Part shown: piece after piece, positions 57,205 through 64,000 of the stretch
Layout of the letters: every line of letters starts with the position of its first letter
How positions within the stretch are numbered: position 1 is the stretch's first letter
Assembly: GCA_944472155.2 (NCBI GenBank)
Contig: OX235271.1
Coordinates: 84,767,256-84,831,255 of the forward strand
DNA: 64,000 nt
Direction of reading: 5' to 3'
Source of the DNA: Trichobilharzia szidati
Lineage: Eukaryota > Platyhelminthes > Trematoda > Strigeidida > Schistosomatidae
Notes under the pieces: model-generated
Seen by the model: the letters and a program-made list of their open reading frames with translations, nothing else
What the model was told of the DNA's origin: nothing
Database searches by the model: none
Made by a program: the position numbers and the translations under genes

Positions 57205-57374
57205 GTAAAAATTATGCATTTTTCATTTTCTTTTTGCAAATTTATTAATGAACGCTTCAGATGACAATTGAAATCATTAAACATTTTTGAAAAGATTTAA
57301 GGAAATTGCGTTTGAAAGCTGGGATGTAGTCATTCGTTGCATACCGAGTGAAATGACTGAAACATTCCAACTGC

Positions 57375-57520
57375 GATTTGGTATCTCTATATAGCCAAAT
57401 TATGTACACCTTATTTTCAACACACAATTTGCATATTGTGTTTCCTTGTGTCCTTTTACATACTACTGATAAATCTTATCGGTAGCACATGCCACACTCG
57501 TCCTCCCATCAAATAGTTTC
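57375..57520. repeat. F7 unclassified repeat
   Basis: TTTGGTATCTCTATATAGCC, GTGTTTCCTTGTGTCC and ATACTACTGATAAATCTTAT are shared with 45170-45400. Confidence 0.6.
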
Positions 57521-57639
57521 GAACGGAGCCGCTCCGACTTTATTGGTTCTACCCCTTCCTGTTGTACCTTGGTCCCAGCTTCCTTATCTCACTGAATGCA
57601 TTTCTGCAGTTGGCTGATGTTAACCCGTTCCGAGTGAAA

Positions 57640-57870
57640 CATACGGCTTCAAACCTTAGACTTTGAATTTTCAATAGCGGTGATATCGTTTATATTTTCA
57701 CAGGATAGGTTTGCTAGCCTCCCACCTAACCTTCCCTCTTCTTTAGCCTTCCTATCACCTGGTAAAATACATTAGGTTTAGGAGGGCTTTGGACGGGAAA
57801 CGAATCTGAACCTCATGTATGATTGGAGAGCGTTTAACCAGTGAACCACCGAAACAGTTATTCATAGTAG
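57640..57870 (-). repeat. F4 SINE, diverged
   Basis: CATACGGCTTCAAACC (tail complement), CCCACCTAACCTTCCCTCTT (body) and GGGAAACGAATCTGAACC with TAACCAGTGAACCACCG (tRNA head complement). Confidence 0.65.
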
Positions 57871-58429
57871 TCTGAAATATATATGCAAACTAAACATTGG
57901 GTTATGGTAACCTATATCTATCTTGTTCTCGTCCACAGGAAATCCTTAAGTCTGATATGTTGCACAAAAGGGCTATGTAACAAAGGCAAGTAAATGTATT
58001 GCACTCCTAATTACTTAACATCGACCAACACGCTGAAGACTGGATAGCTTATTATATCGGCTACCATCCAGACAGCAGTTCGTAGAAATGTTACTGATTT
58101 CCATAGGATGTTACAGATTTTTGTTCTGTCCTCATCTGTTCATTGTAGGTATATTTATTAGAATTCCTGGAACAAGATGTAGTTTAAATGTCATCTCATT
58201 TCATCTTATTAGTCAGACCTGAAAACAAGTATACTTGATATCCAGGAACCAAACAGCCCAAAAGTATCATAAACCTGAATTCGAAAATAAGGCTTGATTT
58301 TTTTTATAGAAGTTCGTAGGTATTTCTCCAGCTGAATTTTCCTAATTTATTCTCTACTGGAATCTTCTCCATCCTGACTCAAAATATACGCATCAGTATT
58401 TCAAGTTTATTCACTAATTGATTTCTGTT
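57871..58429. other. intron 7, unassigned
   Basis: Nothing recognised. Confidence 0.4.
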
Positions 58430-58625
58430 GGAGAACTATTGACAAATAGTACTAGAGTACCGAGATGTTGTTTCTTCCTAGTTTGGGACATGTATGATCA
58501 AATCAGGGGTCGAACCCAGGATCTATGTCGGTACACAGCGAGCTTGTGGACCATTCAGCTACTGGAACGGAATCCAATGGTGGGCTCATGAATTCTAACA
58601 TCTGCTAATTTGTGATGCATCAAAG
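58430..58625 (-). repeat. F1 copy, diverged
   Basis: GGGGTCGAACCCAGGATC is a B-box complement. Nearby are GTTTCTTCCTAGTTTGGGAC and a TGAATTCTAACATCTGC end. Confidence 0.65.
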
Positions 58626-58683
58626 TATAATGAAAGCAGTAATAATGAAGAGATATATAATATTTACATTCTCTTTCTTTTGA

Positions 58684-59545
58684 ATAAAGCAAGAACAACA
58701 GTGGTTTATGCAGAATAATATGGTACTACCACTTATTTCGTTGGCTTCTCATCAGCTGCTTACAACCTAAGGAAATTATTAAGTTTATTTACAGAAAAGT
58801 TTTAACATACTTGCAAATTTTACATGATGTCAGTTGACAGAAGGTTCCGGAGTTATCGAACAGTGCTCAGAAAACTACACTTACATAGTTTTTGCATAGG
58901 GAGTCCAAGTTTAAACAAAGTAGAGGAAGAGGTCAAAACCAAAGATTACATAATCAAATGAAAGATGGAATAAAGACATCTAGTTAGCAGGGCAAAGTAA
59001 AGACTGATAATTGCTTCTTTCTGAACACATAAATTAAGTTTTAGGCGTCTGATAGAGATTGCTTCGACAAATTTGAGGAAAATTGAGCTTTTTTGTCTGT
59101 TGATAAATTTAAAGGATTTTCCGATTTCAACCTCATGACCTTTCTCCTCATGGCTTCAACCTCACCTCCTCTGATATGGTGTAATTTTGCTTGTCTGTTG
59201 TTTTAATGATTTGAGTTGAACTCAGCACACTGTTACTCATCATCTTACGCACCCCTCGTCTTTATTACGTAACTTCTTTACCATTGTATGCATACATTTA
59301 CCATGTTTAAACTTGAACTCTCTATGGAAAGACTAAATAAACGTATTTTTTGAGTACTGTTCACTTAGTCCAGAACCTCCTGTCAACTGATATCATGTAA
59401 AATTTGCAAGTTTGTTAAAACTTTTCTGTAAATAAAGTTAATAATTTCCTTAGGCTGTAAGTGGTAGCTGATGCGAAGCCAGTGAAATGAATGATGGTAC
59501 GATATGATTCTGCACAAACCATTTGGTTGTTCTTGCTTTATTCAA
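58684..59545 (-). mobile_element. Penelope-like element remnant with inverted terminal repeats
   Basis: The left end is GAATAAAGCAAGAACAAC at 58683-58700; the right end is its inverse near 59524-59541. The inverted arms extend about 150 bp, including TTACATGATGTCAGTTGAC and its mate. The inside is a decayed minus-strand PLE C-terminus (about 58960-59150). The left arm holds a complete hammerhead on minus. The right arm (plus) has CTGATGC in the core. Confidence 0.8.
58710..58759 (-). ncRNA. hammerhead ribozyme in a PLE terminal repeat
   Basis: On minus: GCAG (58756-58759) pairs with CTGC (58710-58713) as helix I. Core CTGATGA is at 58749-58755. A minimal stem II GAAGCCAAC closes with a single G-C. 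GAA is at 58737-58739. Stem III starts ATAA and ends TTAT, with an inner TGG/CCA pair. U17 is at 58714, with cleavage expected after it. Hammerheads with minimal stem II are described in PLE terminal repeats. All conserved core bases are present here; activity is inferred. Confidence 0.7.
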
Positions 59546-60394
59546 ATTCATATAGGAGGATAAATGTAAGAAATTTTCTTTCTTCCTATACTTTCTTCTT
59601 TATTTTATGATTTGTGATTATCATAACTTCAATCAGTTAATGAGTGGCAATTAAAATACTTCAAAGTTTTCATCTTATTACTAATGTGTGTGTGTTTGTG
59701 TGCAAAAATGGTTTTCACTTTACTATTTCTCTTTCTAAGTTTAATTAGAAGCGCTTATTTTCTTATTTATTTTAGCTATGATATAGATGTTGTTTACCTC
59801 CATAGTCACCTTTCGACTTATTCATCTAAAATTTGAAGAAAAGCTCTTCCTTTTTAAGCTTAAGCTCTTCCTTTTTACATGTTGTACGAATCTCTTTTTA
59901 TTGCTTTAAGCAGCATTTCAGTTCTTAATTAGACAGTATATTTCCAAGGGGGAGGGGTGTGTGTGTGCTGGTCGGGGATGGATCCACACGGAGCATATTT
60001 TACATACTGAAAATGAACAGTCAACAAACTTATCATTTAATTGGAGAGAAATCTAAATCTCTTCAATCCTTACTTTTGGATATATATAAAAGTTAACATA
60101 GTAATAACATCAGTTTACTTCAGAAATGTATTTTAGACAATCAGTTTTGCCTGTCTATGTACAATAGGTAGTATATACAGTATAACAAAATAGGATTTTA
60201 TGTCCTAAACACTGATTAGTGATAAGTGCAAGCAATGAGCATTATAACCTATGCTTCAGTAAATCTGTATATCGCGATGATAAAATTATTAGTCAATCAC
60301 AGAAGCTATGTAGTTGATTTAATTAGGATTATTATCATTTGAAGGGAATCGAGTCTTTCTCTCATTACCTCATTGTTTATGATTGTAAACAGAT
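59546..60394. other. intron 7, unassigned
   Basis: Includes a GTGTGTGTGTTTGTGTG tract near 59685. A tandem AAGCTCTTCCTTTTTA repeat lies at about 59841-59880. No coding feature. Confidence 0.45.
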
Positions 60395-60486
60395 TGGTTG
60401 CAGATACGCCTTGCTGACGAGTGCCAACTAACACGAAACCTAGGTCCAAGGCTTCCTGCCGATTGCCTCCAGCCATCTAATACCAA
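60395..60486 (+). repeat. F2 ribozyme-side fragment with complete hammerhead
   Basis: Truncated upstream of the ribozyme at TTGCAGATACG. It ends CCAGCCATCTAATACC, the usual F2 end. No tRNA-like part. Confidence 0.85.
60408..60452 (+). ncRNA. hammerhead ribozyme, F2 type
   Basis: Helix I GCCTTG (60408-60413) pairs perfectly with CAAGGC (60447-60452). Core CTGACGA is at 60414-60420 (position 7 is free). Stem II GTG/CAC (60421-60434) has a fourth C-A mismatch. GAA is at 60435-60437. Stem III is self-complementary ACCTAGGT, C17 is at 60446. All invariant core bases are kept. The absence of the upstream promoter half makes independent transcription unlikely; it sits sense in intron 7. Confidence 0.75.
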
Positions 60487-60779
60487 GGATTGTAAACATT
60501 TGTGAAAAAGATATATACAAAAACAGGGAGTTTAGAGAGGAGGTTCTATTTAGCGACTTCAGTCGCATTCATATATATACAGTTGTTTTCTGAAAAATAG
60601 AATGGCAATGAAAGAGATGAACTAGTGTAGACGTAGTTCCTAATATTCATAAATACATAAGAGAAGTTGAATTAGGTACTTGATGAGATAAATTATTTAT
60701 TCAATGAGTTGCAGTCAGTACAAATGAATTCGAAAGAATGGAAGAGTTATAAAAGTTACTAGGATAGTAGAAATGACTG

Positions 60780-61180
60780 AAGAAGACGCTTTTACATTTA
60801 GAACTTCGGTTTCTTTATGCAAATTGCTAGACCTTCAGCAATGCAAAGTAGGCGGATGCATATCATAGCTTTGAAGGTGAATTTTGTTCAGAGTGAATGT
60901 CTAGTGTCAACGAGATGTTCAACTCTTACACTCTTTATAAAACTCCTTTACCTATAGTATTCTTGAACCCTTTTAGCCAGAATAAGCATCAAACAATCGA
61001 AATACTTGGCTCTATAGGAGTAGGTGTACTGATGCATGCATGCAGATGTGATAAGATGTGAAATTTCATCTTTGAAACTTTTGTAGACCAGTAAGTAGCT
61101 GGAGAGCACTGTTCTTGAAGATCCTACTGTATTCATTTTTCAAAAAAAAATGTATCTAAATGAGGCTGTACAGCCGAAGA
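60780..61180 (-). mobile_element. Penelope-like element, GIY-YIG C-terminal fragment
   Basis: The complement encodes SFKDEISHLITSACMHQYTY, SYRAKYFDCLMLILAKRVQE and, after frame breaks, a PLE tail. The GIY-YIG tyrosine motif is destroyed (KYFDC). Confidence 0.65.
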
Positions 61181-61420
61181 AAACGAAATCACTGGAAAGA
61201 GAGAGCGTCTTCACTGAACCCTTTGATGAAGGGATGATTCATGAATAGTGAAAATTGTCTTTAGTGTTATCAACACTGGAACACAGTCATTTAATGAATA
61301 TGTGTCGCCTAAAAATGACTACAGTTCTGTTTTCCACATCAGCAAAACTGACTTTGACAAATGCATTTTCTTTTCAAAAAATAGTGTTGATAAATTGTTT
61401 TAGTTTCCATATTATCACAA

Positions 61421-61842
61421 AGCTCATGATGAAATCCTGTAACCAATCAAATCCCTACAAACCAACACTTGAATATCAATGTGATGCTCACCAGCGACTT
61501 GCTCTATTCAGGTAGGTAGTTACCTGGGGTTCTGGTGAGAAGTTGTGACCAATAGGATGCAGCTGGTTGGGTGTGAGGACAAATACTCGCCGAAGACATT
61601 GGCTAGGGGTCGCGCTATGTCGTGAATTGGCAGAAGTTAGAATTCATGAACTGGCCATTGGATCGGATCCCAGTGGCTCAATGGTATACAAGCTCGCCTT
61701 GTAACCAGAAGGTCTTGGGCTCGAATCCCGGTGGGTGCATACTGATGAAGAATTCCAAACTAGGACGAAACAGCTGTCCAGTACTCCCAGGTTTTCCAAT
61801 GGTACTCTAACCAACGTCAGCTCATGATGAAATCCTGTAACT
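61421..61842 (+). repeat. F1 tandem: tail plus full monomer
   Basis: Tail 61421-61474 runs straight into monomer 61475-61842. tRNA-like part 61670-61730 has AATGGTATACAAGCTCGCC and GGGCTCGAATCCCGG. The ribozyme has GGACGAAACAGCTGTCC and helix I intact, but C3 is changed (ATGAAGA). Confidence 0.85.
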
Positions 61843-62164
61843 AATATTCTCCTATAAGTATACTGTATACTAGCCTCTACAATGAACGTCATTCAACTCA
61901 AAGTGACTGATAAATCCCACATCATAGTCAAAAATACGATTAAGTTTATGACTATTTACCTGAAAGAATCCTGGGAAATCATGCCATCTTATGTTTGTCA
62001 CATTGAAGTACTCCTGTTGTTAATTTATTTGTTGAAGACACTTCAGGTAATTAAAAATGTTACTTAGCCCAGGATGTGTGTTTGAGGGGACTCATAAATC
62101 CCTTATCAAGGAAGAGAAGCGATAAAACTCCTTTTCAACAGTTTCCTTCAGTCGTCACTAGAAT
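61843..62164. other. intron 7, unassigned
   Basis: The short frame at 61882-62067 has no domain or splice support. Confidence 0.4.
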
Positions 62165-62540
62165 CAAGTTAGACCACGAATTGATATCATTTAGAGAACC
62201 ATTGAAACCATCAGCGATTAATGGACATCTGTTTCTGCCTCCTAGTTTGGGACTCGTATGCAGTACGCACCCACTGACAGGGTTCGAACCCAGGACCTTC
62301 CGGCTACAAGGCAGGCTCGTATACTATTCAGCCGCTAGGACCCGATTCAATGGCCATTCTGTGAATTCTGACTTCTACCAATTCGTGATTTTAGTGCGAA
62401 TGGCACCAACGAATGTCATCGGTGTGAACTCCGTATTCACTCCCGACTGGATTCACCCAACTGGTTACTACTTCTCACTAGAACTCTTCCGGGCAATTTT
62501 GTCCTGTAGCCAGTCAGTCACTAGCAAGCCACATATTAAA
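62165..62540 (-). repeat. F1 copy, near full length
   Basis: The complement has GGTTCGAACCC near 62280 and GAGTCCCAAACTAGGAGGCA in the ribozyme region (subfamily with AGGAGGC, like 876 and 8337). The upstream F1 part runs to about 62540. The plus-strand frame at 62076-62567 is a shadow. Confidence 0.75.
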
Positions 62541-63214
62541 TTAATTCAACTATACCTGACCGAATGAAGGAAAGAAAGATAACTGAAAACCTGAATTACC
62601 ACATTTCAAAACAGACTAATTAGTCGAATGAAATAAAAATATAAAAAAAAGGAGACGGTAAAAAACAGTCGTGATCTTTACTACACCATCAGTGTTATTT
62701 TCTTCACTGTTGATTTGAACATTGTTTTTCTATTACTTAACAGGTATTGATTAGTTAGAAAAGAAAGGATTTATATACAGAAAAATATTGTGACAGGTAG
62801 TAGTGGTAGTCGTAGTATTCACTGATTTGTATTCAAACTGATTTGTATCAATATTAGTGTTATTGTTTTTCTTCAAGATACTTCAAGCTGTATAAAATAA
62901 CAACTTTGGGGGGTGGTAAGATGAACGAAAAATGAAAGTGTTGGTAAACTGTTGAGGTTTATAACAGATGAAGGAAACAACTAGAAGCACAAGTATGCAT
63001 AAAGGTTTTATGATCCAGTGAAATAACATAAAATTTAGACATAAAGCAGGAAGAGTAGGGGATGGACAGAATTTCCTGCCCAACTTGTTGACGATAGTTA
63101 TCTACACCAATGCCCTGTCTCAGTTGGACTCATAAGCAGATCTGCGCATAGCCAATATCAGATTCATTCTTATGAAATACACTAATGACAGGTAACAACT
63201 ATGTCATCATTAGT
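62541..63214. other. intron 7, unassigned
   Basis: AT-rich; nothing recognised. Confidence 0.4.
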
Positions 63215-63655
63215 GTCCCCTTGGGTTTCGAGTGGAATATAAAGCTTTAACCAGTACATAGTCAATTCATCGTTTTATCTATAGTCATTTTTATGCTGGC
63301 TGCATTATCGTCTATAAGTCAGTGTAAGACCAACGCCCAAATAATTGCTTTCTAATCACGTGTGATGTCTCTCGACGGTCTCCACTGCACATATTTAATC
63401 CATCTCCATTTTCTTCGGTGTACTTGTCGGATGATAAGTTCCCGGTTGGTTTGTTGCTTGCCAGGGTCCCTTGGTGTTTGTTCTTTCTTGCTGTCCACTT
63501 GACCTTCAAATATGGAGCCTGTCGAAAGCAGCTGTTGATGAAAGTTTATAGCCCCTTCGGAAATACTTTCCTTGATACTCTGAGTGTCTGTACCATACAG
63601 AATCAGTGTTCTGACATTAGTATAGAAGATGTGGTAATCTTGTTCCTCATATAAA
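63215..63655 (-). mobile_element. RTE (SR2-like) 3' part
   Basis: The minus strand encodes KKEQTPRDPGKQQTNRELII, then RRKWRWIKYVQWRPSRDITR, the RTE C-terminal W-R-W-I motif. Upstream pieces match the post-polymerase region. The 3' tail to 63215 contains GGTTTCGAGTGGAATATAAA. Confidence 0.8.
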
Positions 63656-63659
63656 ACTA

Positions 63660-64000
63660 GAGTTATCTGTTCAAATGAGATACTGAACGAAGAACTCGGT
63701 AATATTCGTGATCTACTAAGTAGAAACGAATATCCGACTAAATTCGTGAACAAACACATGAATTTAGAAAGTAAAAGTTCCAAGGTGCCCACTGTTCCTA
63801 AATAATCAGTCTTCCTAAGATTACAACTCACGGGTGATTTTAATAGCGAGATCTTATCACAGCGACTGAGAAGGGCTTTGAAAAGGACTATCAACACAGC
63901 TAAGCTATGTTGTATATTCACTAGCCAACCAATACTTACTTCAAGAAATAAAGACAGACTGCCCTGTTTTGCCTCTTCCATGTGTATTTATCAGTTTAAC
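63660..64000 (+). mobile_element. Penelope-like element, linker and start of GIY-YIG, runs off the right edge
   Basis: The plus strand reads LSRNEYPTKFVNKHMNLESK, then VFLRLQLTGDFNSEILSQRL, LKRTINTAKLCC and DRLPCFASSMCIYQF. The last is the entry to the GIY-YIG domain as in the 7256 copy. One or two stops or shifts are visible. Confidence 0.75.

Noticed and set aside
62076..62567. 163-codon plus-strand open frame
   Set aside because: Runs antisense through an F1 element (B-box and ribozyme complement inside).
63352..63981. 209-codon minus-strand open frame as one gene
   Set aside because: It spans two elements: the left half is a minus-strand RTE end, the right half is antisense to a plus-strand PLE.
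1..64000. CRISPR array, bacterial operons or ribosome binding sites
   Set aside because: The sequence is eukaryotic (introns, retrotransposons); the regular repeats are retroelements.

Overview
The window is AT-rich, intron- and repeat-dominated animal DNA. Its repeat content points to a trematode, most likely a schistosomatid: Penelope-like elements with GIY-YIG tails, RTE (SR2-like) and CR1/jockey-like non-LTR fragments, several tRNA-derived short elements carrying hammerhead ribozyme sequences (one closely resembling Sm-alpha), and blocks of degenerate telomere-like CCCTAA sequence. The species cannot be fixed from the sequence alone.

Only one protein-coding gene is well supported. It lies on the + strand, with exons at 19372-20009, 27580-27867, 30535-30725, 43163-43291, 51107-51189, 54364-54530 and 56990-57204. 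All six junctions keep the reading frame and have GT/AG borders. About 570 residues are visible: a low-complexity, charged N-terminal half with motifs that resemble supervillin just ahead of its gelsolin/villin repeats. The C-terminal half should lie to the right of the window. A further well-bordered coding-like exon sits at 19020-19115, but how it joins is unresolved.

Layout: 1-17.9 kb has no supported gene and is packed with repeats. 17.9-20.7 kb holds two LTR copies that flank the first exons. 20-57 kb is the gene, with introns of about 2.5-12.4 kb full of insertions. 57.2-64 kb is the next, unfinished intron.

Repeat families, with names used only here. F1 is a short element of about 360-400 bp with a tRNA-like A/B-box part followed by a hammerhead-like core, often in head-to-head inverted or tandem copies. 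F2 is a second tRNA-like plus hammerhead family, with two structurally complete ribozymes here. F3 is an Sm-alpha-like hammerhead family. F4 is a tRNA-Gly-like SINE. F5 is an element with telomere-like blocks. F6 is an LTR. F7 is a small unclassified repeat. PLE stands for Penelope-like element, RTE for RTE-clade LINE.

The main point of interest is that four unrelated retroelement families in this one locus (F1, F2, F3 and the PLE terminal repeats) each carry a hammerhead ribozyme fold. Three copies still look structurally complete: 35480-35524 on -, 58710-58759 on -, and 60408-60452 on +.
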